DNA of 36,205 bases. Source: Candidatus Heritagella intestinalis (GTDB lineage: Bacteria; Bacillota; Clostridia; Oscillospirales; Acutalibacteraceae). The notes below the pieces were generated by a model. The model ran no database searches and was not told the origin of the DNA. It saw only the letters and a list, made by a program, of their open reading frames with translations. Positions 23,681 through 33,671 of the stretch are shown here, in pieces; the first letter of the stretch is position 1, and each line of letters opens with the position of its first letter. The translations under genes were made by a program, and so were the position numbers. The DNA is taken from the NCBI GenBank assembly GCA_904420555.1, contig CAJFVO010000013.1:1-36205 (forward strand). Reading direction: 5' to 3'.

Positions 23681-24795
23681 GGGCGGTTTCCTTCTCTTTT
23701 GAAAATTACAGAAATTTGCAGCCGGGGACGCTGCTTCCCGATGCGGGGGTCAATGTCATCGCCGGGGACAATGCCCAGGGCAAGACCAACCTGCTGGAAG
23801 GGCTGTGGCTCTTTACCGGCGGAAGGTCTTTCCGGGGAGCCAAGGACGGGGAGTTGGTCCGTATGGGGGAAGATTCCCATGGGGCCGCCTCCCTTTCCCT
23901 GACTTTTTGGGCTGGCGGCCGGGAGCAGCAGGGAGAAATCCACCTGCAGGGCGGCCGCCGCAGGGCTTCCCTCAACGGGGTGAGCCGGCGGAGCGCTTCG
24001 GCCATGGTAGGGGCTTTCTGCGCGGTGGTGTTTTCCCCGGACCACCTTTCCCTAGTAAAGGACGGCCCTACAGAGCGGCGAAATTTTCTGGATGGGGCCA
24101 TTTGTCAGCTGAGTCCGGCTTATGCGAGTCTGCTGAACCGGTACCAGCGTACCCTGCAGCAGCGCAATGCCCTTCTGAAAGACATCCCCCGGCATCGGGA
24201 GCTTTTGGATACCCTGGAAATCTGGGATGACCGGCTGGCGGGCTTTGGGGGCGCCATTATGGAAGAGCGCCTGCGATATGTGGAGCTGCTTCGTCCAGCG
24301 GCGGAAGCGATTTACGTGGGTATCTCCCGGGAAAGGGAAGTCTTGGGGCTGGAATACCAGATGACAGCGGCTCCCAAGGGCCGGGAGCCGGGCAGCTGCC
24401 GGGAGGCGCTGAGCCGGGCCTTGTCCCAAAAGCGCCGGGACGATCTGGGAGCTGGCTTTACCACGGCAGGGCCGCACCGGGACGACCTGCTTCTGACGGT
24501 CAATGGAGCGGCGGCCCGTTCCTTTGGCTCCCAGGGGCAGCAGCGCTCTGTGGTGCTGTCCCTGAAGCTGGCGGAAGCCGCTGTGCTGGAAAAGGCTCTG
24601 GGAGAGCCGCCAGTGGTGCTTTTAGACGATGTGATGAGCGAGCTGGATGTGAGCCGCCAGGAATACCTTCTGAACCAAATGGAGGGGCGGCAGATCTTCA
24701 TCACCTGCTGTGACCCTTCCAGCGTCCGGCTTTTGGAAAAGGGGAAGGTTTTCACCGTGCAGGCAGGTGCTGTCACCCAGGAAGCTCCCCTTTGA
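23677..24795 (+). CDS. recF: DNA replication and repair protein RecF
   Basis: This SMC-like ABC ATPase loads RecA at gapped DNA with RecO and RecR. Of 372 residues, Walker A GDNAQGKT is at 30-37. The signature SFGSQGQQRSVVLSLKLAEA-type motif lies near 285-304, and Walker B VVLLDDVMSELD follows. It starts with GTG at 23677, in a 4-base overlap with the yaaA stop. It is followed after 31 bp by remB. Confidence 0.96.
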   Translation: MRAVSFSFENYRNLQPGTLLPDAGVNVIAGDNAQGKTNLLEGLWLFTGGRSFRGAKDGELVRMGEDSHGAASLSLTFWAGGREQQGEIHLQGGRRRASLNGVSRRSASAMVGAFCAVVFSPDHLSLVKDGPTERRNFLDGAICQLSPAYASLLNRYQRTLQQRNALLKDIPRHRELLDTLEIWDDRLAGFGGAIMEERLRYVELLRPAAEAIYVGISREREVLGLEYQMTAAPKGREPGSCREALSRALSQKRRDDLGAGFTTAGPHRDDLLLTVNGAAARSFGSQGQQRSVVLSLKLAEAAVLEKALGEPPVVLLDDVMSELDVSRQEYLLNQMEGRQIFITCCDPSSVRLLEKGKVFTVQAGAVTQEAPL

Positions 24796-24826
24796 AACCT
24801 TGCTTTGCAGAAAGGGGCTGGCGCCC

Positions 24827-25099
24827 GTGTATCTTCACTTAGGGCAGGATACTGTGATCAAAATGGACGAGATTGTGGGGATTTTTGATTTGGAGACCGC
24901 CACGGTCTCCAAAATTTCCCGGGATTACCTGGCCCGGGCTCAAAAAAGCGGCCAGGTGGTCAATGTGTCCCTGGAGCTGCCCAAATCTTTCGTGGTTTGC
25001 CGGGATGAAACCGGCCGGCTGACGGTGTATATTTCCCAAATTTCCACGGCAACCCTGCTGAAACGCACCGGGTTCGTGGAAGGGCTTTCCAACCTTTGA
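24827..25099 (+). CDS. remB: RemB-like protein (YaaB, DUF370)
   Basis: The 90-residue protein of the DUF370/RemA-RemB family begins VYLHLGQDTVIKMDEIVGIF and ends with YISQISTATLLKR, close to Bacillus RemB in sequence and in position between recF and gyrB. Family members regulate biofilm matrix genes in Bacillus, and RemA-type proteins bind DNA as rings. Function here is inferred. The open frame starts at 24710 inside recF, but AAAGGGG lies 9 nt before the GTG at 24827. The C-terminus is about ten residues longer than in Bacillus RemB. Confidence 0.87.
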   Translation: MYLHLGQDTVIKMDEIVGIFDLETATVSKISRDYLARAQKSGQVVNVSLELPKSFVVCRDETGRLTVYISQISTATLLKRTGFVEGLSNL

Positions 25100-25133
25100 G
25101 GGAACCTGTGGGCATAAGAAAGGAGCCTGATTC

Positions 25134-25523
25134 ATGAAACAGTTTGGAAGGGCCGTGTGCCCCTATTGCGGGAAAAAAGTAAATTTAGCGGCTACCTGGG
25201 GCCTGCGCCGGCGGGGAGAATACCGCTGCCCCCGGTGCCAGGGAATCTCCAACGTGACCCTCAGCGGGGCGACCCTGCCCATGGCTTTTGTAGCCATTGC
25301 CCTGAGCGCATTGCTGCTGGTGGGGTCGGTGGTACTGCTCCCGCAGGCAGATTGGTGGGTGATCCTGGTGGTAGCGGCGCCCTTTGTGCTTTTTTATATT
25401 TTGAGCCTGTTCTGCGTGCAGCTGAAAAAGCCGGTGCTCCGCCGGACTTCTCCGGCGCCTCGTTCCACTCCTTCTCAGGAGCCCCAAAGCCGGGAAGATT
25501 TAGAAAAAACCCGGGTGCTGTAA
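25134..25523 (+). CDS. Zinc-ribbon, two-helix membrane protein
   Basis: The 129-residue protein has an N-terminal zinc ribbon with CPYC (9-12) and CPRC (32-35), probably binding one Zn2+. Two transmembrane segments follow (about 48-66 and 73-93), then a polar, Pro/Ser/Arg-rich tail (about 97-129), probably cytoplasmic. I do not recognise a named family; similar small zinc-ribbon membrane proteins are of unknown function. AAAGGAG precedes the ATG. It is cotranscribed with the recF-remB group and closed by a terminator 106 bp later. Confidence 0.8.
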   Translation: MKQFGRAVCPYCGKKVNLAATWGLRRRGEYRCPRCQGISNVTLSGATLPMAFVAIALSALLLVGSVVLLPQADWWVILVVAAPFVLFYILSLFCVQLKKPVLRRTSPAPRSTPSQEPQSREDLEKTRVL

Positions 25524-25628
25524 AAGAATGGGGGGTTAGCGGCGCAGTCGCCCTTTCCCAGCCATTGAGAGGATTCTGGGCGCATTTGACGGGGAGCAGC
25601 GAAAAAAACTTTATATTTCAATGCCGTT

Positions 25629-25672
25629 GCCGGCAGGAGCGCTTTTTTCAGGCCCTGCCGGCTTCTTTGTGT
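25629..25672 (+). terminator. Terminator ending the dnaN-recF-remB group
   Basis: GCCGGCAGG (25629-25637) and CCTGCCGGC (25654-25662) form a perfect 9-bp stem. TTCTTTGTGTTTGTCTTTT follows on the plus strand. Confidence 0.75.
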
Positions 25673-25701
25673 TTGTCTTTTGGTGCGTTTTGTGTTATAA
25701 T
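25673..25701 (+). promoter_or_regulatory. gyrB-gyrA operon promoter
   Basis: TTGTCT (25673-25678), a 17-bp spacer and TATAAT (25696-25701) with an extended TG are present. Transcription is predicted to start near 25708, giving a leader of about 190 nt. Confidence 0.75.
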
Positions 25702-25707
25702 ACATGA

Positions 25708-27843
<2,136 letters not shown>

Positions 27844-27854
27844 AATTTCCCCGG

Positions 27855-27878
27855 TTCTGCCGGCACAAGACCGGCAGC
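27855..27878 (+). repeat. Hairpin after gyrB without a U-tract
   Basis: CTGCCGG and CCGGCAG form a 7-bp stem with a CACAAGA loop, about 10 nt after the gyrB stop. There is no U-run, so it probably stabilises the gyrB mRNA end or partially attenuates rather than terminating. Confidence 0.45.
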
Positions 27879-27943
27879 CCGAGAAATCATAAATTATAAA
27901 AAACAAAGGAGGAAAAACATCCCCAGGTGGGATGTTCCCGAAT

Positions 27944-28597
27944 ATGATGGATCATGACCGAATATTGGAAGTCGGCGCCCCCGAGGAAACCCCCGAAGAG
28001 CCGGCGGACAAAAAGGATGAAAACCAAGTAGAGGATGGGGCCTGGGATGGCTCCGAAGCAGAGCTGGTGGCCGATGACGATGCTGCCGTGTATGAAGACC
28101 CGCAGACGGGGATTCGCCTGAGCTATACGCTGCGCCGGGAGGAGATCTATCAGTGCCTGAAAAGCACCGGCTATATCAAGACCACCGGAACGCGGGCAAT
28201 CATTGAGACGGCAGTGCTGGCAATTGCCGCAGTGCTCTTTTTCATCAACTGGTTTTCCGAATATCAGACCGTATCTCTGGTCCTGGGAATTCTGAGTATT
28301 CTCCTGATAGGCGTTATCTGGGTTGTCCCGGAGTGGGGCCTGCGCCGTCGGGCTGGAGTGCTGGCCTCTGGGGCGGAGATGGTCATGGAGATCTATCCCG
28401 ATGAGATCGTCCTGAACCGCGGGGATTCCCATGCGGAGATTCCCTTGGACGGCACCGCTTCCTATGCCCAATACGGCAATTGCATGGTGCTGTTCCATGA
28501 AGGGAAAATGGCGATCCTCCCCCTTCGGTGTGTGGAGCCAGCAGTGCTGCCGGAGGTCCAGGCCATGATTTTGGCGGGTACCACCCCGAGAGAATAA
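27944..28597 (+). CDS. Two-helix membrane protein, YcxB-like (first of pair)
   Basis: The 217-residue protein has an acidic N-terminus (about 1-55, rich in Glu/Asp). Two adjacent transmembrane segments (about 87-105 and 110-128) follow. The C-terminal domain (about 135-205: MVMEIYPDEIVLNRG, YGNCMVLFHEGKMAILPLRCV) resembles the YcxB-like C-terminal fold. Function is unknown. The ATG at 27932 lies in the stem of a hairpin; with AAAGGAGG at 27905-27912 and the hairpin (27916-27936) folded, the ATG at 27944 falls about 10 nt from the ribosome binding site, so it was chosen. It is between gyrB and gyrA in the same operon. Confidence 0.7.
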   Translation: MMDHDRILEVGAPEETPEEPADKKDENQVEDGAWDGSEAELVADDDAAVYEDPQTGIRLSYTLRREEIYQCLKSTGYIKTTGTRAIIETAVLAIAAVLFFINWFSEYQTVSLVLGILSILLIGVIWVVPEWGLRRRAGVLASGAEMVMEIYPDEIVLNRGDSHAEIPLDGTASYAQYGNCMVLFHEGKMAILPLRCVEPAVLPEVQAMILAGTTPRE

Positions 28598-28619
28598 ATT
28601 TTTACGATTGCTTTTAGAG

Positions 28620-28641
28620 AGGGCCAAAGCCCTTTGGCCCT
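28620..28641 (+). repeat. Perfect hairpin between the two YcxB-like genes
   Basis: AGGGCCAAAG (28620-28629) and its complement (28632-28641) form a near-continuous palindrome with a 2-nt centre. No U-tract follows, so it is not a classical terminator. Confidence 0.55.
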
Positions 28642-28719
28642 GAATAACCGGTAAGAAAATGGAGCAGACTTCCCGGAGAGGAAGTTTACATGGCCGGAAA
28701 GAAGGAGGCTTTGACCGGT

Positions 28720-29283
28720 ATGAAAACGGAAGAAACCAAGCGGTATATTCTGGAAAGTTATTTGTTGACGGGAAACGATTTTGCCGATTATCAGGTGGCA
28801 GTCCGCCGGATGAAAACCGGTCGGGGCGAGCTTCTGTTGTTCCGGCTGTGCGGCATGGCGCTGATTTTTCTGTCCCTGCTTGGCCGGGTGTTTTTTACCA
28901 ATGATACCACGTATGACAGTGCAGTGTACTTTTTGTTACTCTGCCTGGGCGTGGGGATCTGCCTGTATTACGATTACTGTATGCCCTATGTGGTTCGCCG
29001 CCGGGCTTTCCGGTATTTTGCCTCCTACAAAGGGCGGATGCTGGCCAACCATGTGGAGTTTGACGGTCGAGGCATCCGTTTTGTCACGGATATGGGGAGA
29101 GAAGAAATCCCCTATGAAAAGCTCCGCCGCGCGTATGAAGATAAACGGGTCATCCTGTTGGAGGAAGAACAAGGAATACGCTTCCTGCCAAAGCGGGTGC
29201 TGACTATGGACGAATATAAAGGAGTCCGCGGGTTCCTGAAGCGGGCTCTGCAAGAAAATTATTTGCAGGAAGGTGTCTGTTAA
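28720..29283 (+). CDS. Two-helix membrane protein, YcxB-like (second of pair)
   Basis: The 187-residue protein has an N-terminal cytoplasmic part (YLLTGNDFADYQVAVRRMK). Two transmembrane segments (about 42-60 and 68-86) lead to a C-terminal domain (VEFDGRGIRFVTDMGREEIPYEKLRRAYED, then VILLEEEQGIRFLPKRVL) typical of YcxB-like proteins. It shares layout and domain pattern with the gene before it, so the two are probably paralogues. An ATG at 28690 is also possible (GAGAGG upstream), but AAGGAGG precedes 28720 and would otherwise be coding. Its stop codon abuts the gyrA ATG, so expression is coupled to gyrA. No function is known. Confidence 0.72.
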   Translation: MKTEETKRYILESYLLTGNDFADYQVAVRRMKTGRGELLLFRLCGMALIFLSLLGRVFFTNDTTYDSAVYFLLLCLGVGICLYYDYCMPYVVRRRAFRYFASYKGRMLANHVEFDGRGIRFVTDMGREEIPYEKLRRAYEDKRVILLEEEQGIRFLPKRVLTMDEYKGVRGFLKRALQENYLQEGVC

Positions 29284-31845
29284 ATGGATGAAAAGCAAGA
29301 GCTGCAGGAGCAGCAAGAACAGGGGACGAGCAGGATTATTCCGGTGAACCTGGAAAAGGAAATGAAGGACTCCTTCCTGGATTATTCCATGTCGGTCATC
29401 ATTTCCCGGGCCCTTCCCGATGTTCGGGACGGCCTGAAACCGGTACATAGAAGAATCCTCTACACCATGTATGAAAATACCCTGTGGCCGGAGAAGGCCT
29501 ACCGTAAGTGCGCCGATACAGTGGGCAGCGTGCTGGGCCGGTATCACCCCCACGGCGACGCCTCCGTCTATGACGCATTGGTGCGCCTGGCCCAGGATTT
29601 CTCCATGCGCTATGTGCTGGTGGACGGCCACGGGAACTTCGGATCTGTGGACGGCGACCCGCCTGCTGCTTATCGTTATACGGAAGCCCGCATGTGCAAG
29701 CTTTCCGTGGATATGCTGGCGGATATCGATAAAGATACCGTGGACTTCGGCCCCAACTACGACGACCGCCTGAAGGAACCCCTCGTCCTCCCCAGCCATT
29801 TCCCCAACCTGCTGGTCAATGGCTCTACGGGTATCGCCGTAGGTATGGCCACCAATATTCCGCCCCACAACATGGGAGAAGTCATTGACGGCATGTGCTG
29901 CCTCATTGACAACCCGGAAGCCACCCTGGACGAGCTCATGGAGCATATCAAGGGACCGGACTTCCCCACAGGGGCCATTATCATGGGCCGCAGCGGCATC
30001 CGCGCAGCCTATGCCACCGGCCGCGGCCGCATTACGGTCCGGGCCCGGGCGGAGATTCAGGAAGAGAAAAACGGCCGCTTTAAGATTGTGGTTTCCGAAA
30101 TCCCCTATCAGGTGAACAAAGCCCGGCTCATTGAGAGCATCGCGGACCTGGTAAAGGAAAAGCGCATTGAGGGCATTTCCAACGTGGAGGATCACTCTGA
30201 CCGCAACGGAATGCATATTGTCATTGATGTGAAGCGGGACGCTTCCCCGCAGATTGTTTTGAACCAGCTCTATTCCTATACCCAGATGCAGACCACCTTC
30301 GGCGTCATTATGCTGGCCATTGTCAACGGCCAGCCGAAAACCCTGACCCTGGCCCAGATGCTCCAGGAATACATCAAGTTCCAGGAAGAAGTGGTCACCC
30401 GCCGCACCCGGTTTGAGCTGAAAAAGGCCCAGGAGCGGGAGCACATCCTGGAGGGCTTGAAAATTGCCGTGGACTTCATTGACGAAGTCATCTCTATTAT
30501 CCGCTCTTCCCCGGATCAGCCCACTGCGAAAGGCCGTTTGTGCGAGCGCTTTGGACTGGATGACGTCCAGGCCCAGGCTATTGTGCAGATGCGGTTAGGC
30601 CAGTTGACCGGCTTGGAGCGTCAAAAGATTGAGGACGAACTGGAAGCTCTGAAAGTCAAGATTGCCGATTATCTGGATATTCTGGCCCACGAGGAACGGA
30701 TTTTGGCTATTGTCAAGGAAGAAGCCCTGGCGATGAAGAAAAAATACGCTGATGAGCGCCGCACGGAAATCGCGGCTATCAGCGGCGAAGTGGATATTGA
30801 AGACCTGATTCCCAACGAGGAATGCGTGCTGACCCTGACAGAGGCCGGCTATATCAAGCGCCAGAAGGCGGATACCTACCACACCCAGAACCGGGGCGGC
30901 CGGGGGATCAGCGGCATGACTCGTCGGGATGAAGATGTGGCCGCAGAGATGTTTGTCCTCAACAGCCACGACTATGTGATGTTCTTCTCGGATTTGGGAC
31001 GGGTTTACCGCCTGAAAGCCTATGAAGTTCCGGAGGGTTCCCGTACCAGCCGGGGCATGAATATCGCCAACCTGCTGCCTCTGGCTTCCGGAGAGCGGGT
31101 CACTTCCATGATCCGGGTAACGGATATGGAGGAAGAAAAATATCTGGTGATGGTTACCCGCAACGGCGTGATTAAGCGCACCAACCTCAGCGCCTTTAAT
31201 ACCGCCCGCAAAGGCGGCGTGATCGCCATTGATTTGGACGAAGGGGATGCGCTGAGCTGGGTACGCCTGACCAACGGCGATGACGAGCTGCTGGTTGCTA
31301 CCCGCAAGGGCATGGCTATCCGCTTTAACGAAAACGATGTCCGCGCCATGGGCCGCACGGCCCGGGGCGTGAAAGCCATTACCCTGAAGGACGAGGACTG
31401 CGTCATCGGCATGTCCATCCTTCGGGAGGGCGGTTTGGTGCTTACGGTGTCTGAAACCGGCTATGGGCGCCTCTCCCCCATTTCCGACTACCGTCTCCAG
31501 AGCCGTGGCGGCAAGGGCTTGCTCAACTATCACGTGGAGAAATACGGTGATGTAGCCGCTATCAAAGTAGTGGATTTGGATGACGATGTGATTCTGATTT
31601 CCGCTGACGGCGTGATTATCCGCATTCAGGCCAGCTCCATTCGGATTTGTGCCCGTCCCAGTAAGGGCGTGCGGGTGATGCGGATTGTCGGGGAAAACAA
31701 CAAGGTTGTAACCCTATCTCGGGCGCCTCATGAGGAAAACGAGGAGCCTGCGGAAGATGCCGGCGATGAAACAGAAGCCATTGGCGAAACCGAGAATTCT
31801 CAGGAAGAAAATTCCCCCGAAGAAGCTGCACCGCAAGAAGAATAA
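29284..31845 (+). CDS. gyrA: DNA gyrase subunit A
   Basis: This is the DNA cleavage-religation subunit of gyrase. Of 853 residues, the winged-helix and tower region carries the catalytic Tyr132 in AAYRYTEARM. The quinolone-resistance region reads HPHGDASVYD (88-97), with Ala93 at the position of E. coli Ser83 and Asp97 at that of Asp87. The C-terminal beta-pinwheel includes the GyrA-box variant LQSRGGKG near 738-745 and an earlier QNRGGRG repeat. The last 35 residues or so form an acidic Glu-rich tail. AGGAAGGTG precedes the ATG directly after the preceding stop codon. Confidence 0.97.
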   Translation: MDEKQELQEQQEQGTSRIIPVNLEKEMKDSFLDYSMSVIISRALPDVRDGLKPVHRRILYTMYENTLWPEKAYRKCADTVGSVLGRYHPHGDASVYDALVRLAQDFSMRYVLVDGHGNFGSVDGDPPAAYRYTEARMCKLSVDMLADIDKDTVDFGPNYDDRLKEPLVLPSHFPNLLVNGSTGIAVGMATNIPPHNMGEVIDGMCCLIDNPEATLDELMEHIKGPDFPTGAIIMGRSGIRAAYATGRGRITVRARAEIQEEKNGRFKIVVSEIPYQVNKARLIESIADLVKEKRIEGISNVEDHSDRNGMHIVIDVKRDASPQIVLNQLYSYTQMQTTFGVIMLAIVNGQPKTLTLAQMLQEYIKFQEEVVTRRTRFELKKAQEREHILEGLKIAVDFIDEVISIIRSSPDQPTAKGRLCERFGLDDVQAQAIVQMRLGQLTGLERQKIEDELEALKVKIADYLDILAHEERILAIVKEEALAMKKKYADERRTEIAAISGEVDIEDLIPNEECVLTLTEAGYIKRQKADTYHTQNRGGRGISGMTRRDEDVAAEMFVLNSHDYVMFFSDLGRVYRLKAYEVPEGSRTSRGMNIANLLPLASGERVTSMIRVTDMEEEKYLVMVTRNGVIKRTNLSAFNTARKGGVIAIDLDEGDALSWVRLTNGDDELLVATRKGMAIRFNENDVRAMGRTARGVKAITLKDEDCVIGMSILREGGLVLTVSETGYGRLSPISDYRLQSRGGKGLLNYHVEKYGDVAAIKVVDLDDDVILISADGVIIRIQASSIRICARPSKGVRVMRIVGENNKVVTLSRAPHEENEEPAEDAGDETEAIGETENSQEENSPEEAAPQEE

Positions 31846-31861
31846 TCCCTGCTAAAAAATG

Positions 31862-31892
31862 AGCCGTGTCTGCATTGCAGACACGGCTTTTT
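31862..31892. terminator. gyrA terminator, shared with the convergent lipoprotein gene
   Basis: A perfect 12-bp stem (31862-31873 with 31877-31888, arm AGCCGTGTCTGC) has a 3-nt loop. It is followed by TTTTT on the plus strand and preceded by AAAAAA, so it works in both directions. Confidence 0.92.
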
Positions 31893-31906
31893 GCTGGGCG
31901 GACGAT

Positions 31907-32563
31907 TTAGCCTTGGTATTGGAAGGAGAAATCCGGGTCGATTGCATAAAGCTGGACATACAGCTCGGCGGCCCGTTCCCGGTAATACAGGAGAATTTGC
32001 CCGGAAGTTTCCAGTTGGCCGGCAGAGCCTTCCTTACCGGACGAGAAGCCTTCCATGGCGCTGCCGGTGCCGGAAACCCACTCCTCCTGCTGGGTCCGGA
32101 TGGAATCCTTTTGATTCTCCGGGGCTTTTTCCAGCAGGGCTTTGTAGGCGGCGTCCACTTCCGTTTTCCAGAGTTCAATGAACTGGCTGTTGACGCCGAT
32201 CATCTGGCCTGTGCTGGAGGCGTTCTCCATTTGGGCGGCATATTGGGTATCCAGAGGGTTTTGCGCGAATTTCTGGTCAAACCCTGTATCCCCTGTGGTG
32301 ATTTCCGGAAGCAAGCCCGTGTGTTCGCCTTGTGAAGAAGCATCGCTGTCGTTTTCCGGAGAAGTTTCCTCGTCCCGCAGATTGGTGCCGGATTCCTCCT
32401 CCTGAGAGGAATCCGCAGAAGAGGGCTCCTGGGAGGAAGCGCTGGCCGAGGGGGAAGGCTCCGGAGAGGCAGTGGATTCCTGGCCGCCCAAATCGCATCC
32501 CGCCAGAGAAATAGTCATAGCAATCGCCAGCAAAGCGGCGAGAAAAGAGCGTTTTCTCTTCAT
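31907..32563 (-). CDS. Lipoprotein with LprI-like (DUF1311) domain
   Basis: The 218-residue precursor has the signal MKRKRSFLAALLAIAMTISL ending in the lipobox LAGC. A long Ser/Glu/Pro-rich linker (about 27-80) probably spans the wall. The C-terminal domain (about 115-218) contains FIELWKTEVDAAYKALLEK and QEEWVSGTGSAMEGF, a pattern like the LprI/DUF1311 helical domain (D-x-x-L-N/Y-x-x-L, then Q-x-x-W). LprI in mycobacteria inhibits lysozyme, but the two cysteines typical of that family are not seen here, so function is uncertain. AAAGGA precedes the ATG. A promoter is at 32593-32621. Confidence 0.72.
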   Translation of the reverse strand: MKRKRSFLAALLAIAMTISLAGCDLGGQESTASPEPSPSASASSQEPSSADSSQEEESGTNLRDEETSPENDSDASSQGEHTGLLPEITTGDTGFDQKFAQNPLDTQYAAQMENASSTGQMIGVNSQFIELWKTEVDAAYKALLEKAPENQKDSIRTQQEEWVSGTGSAMEGFSSGKEGSAGQLETSGQILLYYRERAAELYVQLYAIDPDFSFQYQG

Positions 32564-32592
32564 GGAAATTTTCCTTTCTGATGGTTTTCTTC

Positions 32593-32621
32593 ATCATACC
32601 ACAGCCATTCGGGAGATACAA
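32593..32621 (-). promoter_or_regulatory. Promoter of the LprI-like lipoprotein gene
   Basis: TTGTAT (32621-32616), a 17-bp spacer and TATGAT (32598-32593) with an extended TG are present on the minus strand, 30 bp before the start codon. Confidence 0.6.
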
Positions 32622-32633
32622 CCGGGAGTTTCC

Positions 32634-33521
32634 CTATTCTTCCGGCAGCTGTGCGCACACGGTGAGCCCCCGCATCATCATGGGGAATAATCGGAATTCA
32701 ATGGAGGCCAGCTGAGAGAAAGGCAGGGGGTTCTTCCCCTTCCCCACCTCAATGGTAAAGCCCGGTCGGTGGAATTCCTCGATAAACCAGTCTTTAAACC
32801 CTCCCATAGAGGCCATGGGTTCCGGCTGTGCCGCCTGATAGCCGGAAAGCCGGGCAAATTCTAAAGCCAGCTCTTGGGAGACCGCAGGCGTATGCGCCCC
32901 GTATTGCCAGTAGATTTCCTCTCCTTGGCTGTGAAAGGCCATGACCAGGGAAAAGGGTATCCGGCGGCAAAGAGACGCTACAGCGGCGGTTTCTGGCTCA
33001 CTTTCGGGAGCGGTTCCCCCATAGCGGGTGGGGCCGGGGCCGGCAATGCCGGCTGTTTCCTCCATTTTTCGCAGCGTATGCCAGCCAGCGTCAAAATTGT
33101 GGTTGATGTCCACACCTCGGGCGTTAGCCTGCCAGCGGGCGGTGTTTCCCCAGGGCTTTTCCAGGCAGATACCGGCCTGCTCCGGGCCTTTCAGGGAAAT
33201 TTCTACCCCGTCCGGATTGACCATGGGCAGGCAGTAGAAGGTGATTTTTTTGAAAAGGGAGCGCACCGGGGTGCCGGAAACCGTGATGCCGCTTTCCTGG
33301 GCCTGGCAGAGACGGCGGCAGAAGTGCATCAAAAGGGCCGAAGTAATCCACTCCATGCCGTGAAAGGCCCCGGCATATAAAACCGCTTTCTTTCCCTCCC
33401 CAATTTCCAGCAGAGGAAGGGAGCGGCCGCAGAGGCTCTCCCCGGCAGAAGAGAGGCGGCAGCAGCCGTAGCGGTGTGACAGGAATTCAATTTCCCGGCA
33501 GAGGCGTTGATAATCGTACAT
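32634..33521 (-). CDS. M14-family zinc peptidase (carboxypeptidase / gamma-D-glutamyl peptidase type)
   Basis: This 295-residue zinc peptidase has ligands His54 and Glu57 in FHGMEW and a third histidine at 197 (AFHSQGEE). The substrate-binding segment ANARGVDINHNF lies at 132-143, and the catalytic Glu258 in FTIEVGKG. Relatives cleave the gamma-D-Glu-diaminopimelate bond of wall peptides, a plausible role in a spore former, but substrate is not determined by sequence. There is no signal peptide, so it is probably cytoplasmic. The open frame reaches 33614, but AGGAGAGG precedes the ATG at 33521. It is divergent from the XRE gene. Confidence 0.87.
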   Translation of the reverse strand: MYDYQRLCREIEFLSHRYGCCRLSSAGESLCGRSLPLLEIGEGKKAVLYAGAFHGMEWITSALLMHFCRRLCQAQESGITVSGTPVRSLFKKITFYCLPMVNPDGVEISLKGPEQAGICLEKPWGNTARWQANARGVDINHNFDAGWHTLRKMEETAGIAGPGPTRYGGTAPESEPETAAVASLCRRIPFSLVMAFHSQGEEIYWQYGAHTPAVSQELALEFARLSGYQAAQPEPMASMGGFKDWFIEEFHRPGFTIEVGKGKNPLPFSQLASIEFRLFPMMMRGLTVCAQLPEE

Positions 33522-33671
33522 AGGGGATCCTCTCCTTTTTCCCGACCAGCAGTTCTCAAAGAAATCTATGCGAAAAGGCAGGGAAAAAGACCCGACAAAA
33601 GGGAAGGATTGCATTTTCTGAAAAGTTATGGTAGGTTAGATTCTGTAATGCTGTATGAAGAGGCGATGCAG

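Noticed and set aside
28936-30444. 502-residue minus-strand frame opposite gyrA and the second YcxB-like gene
   Set aside because: Antisense shadow spanning two real genes, with no start signal.
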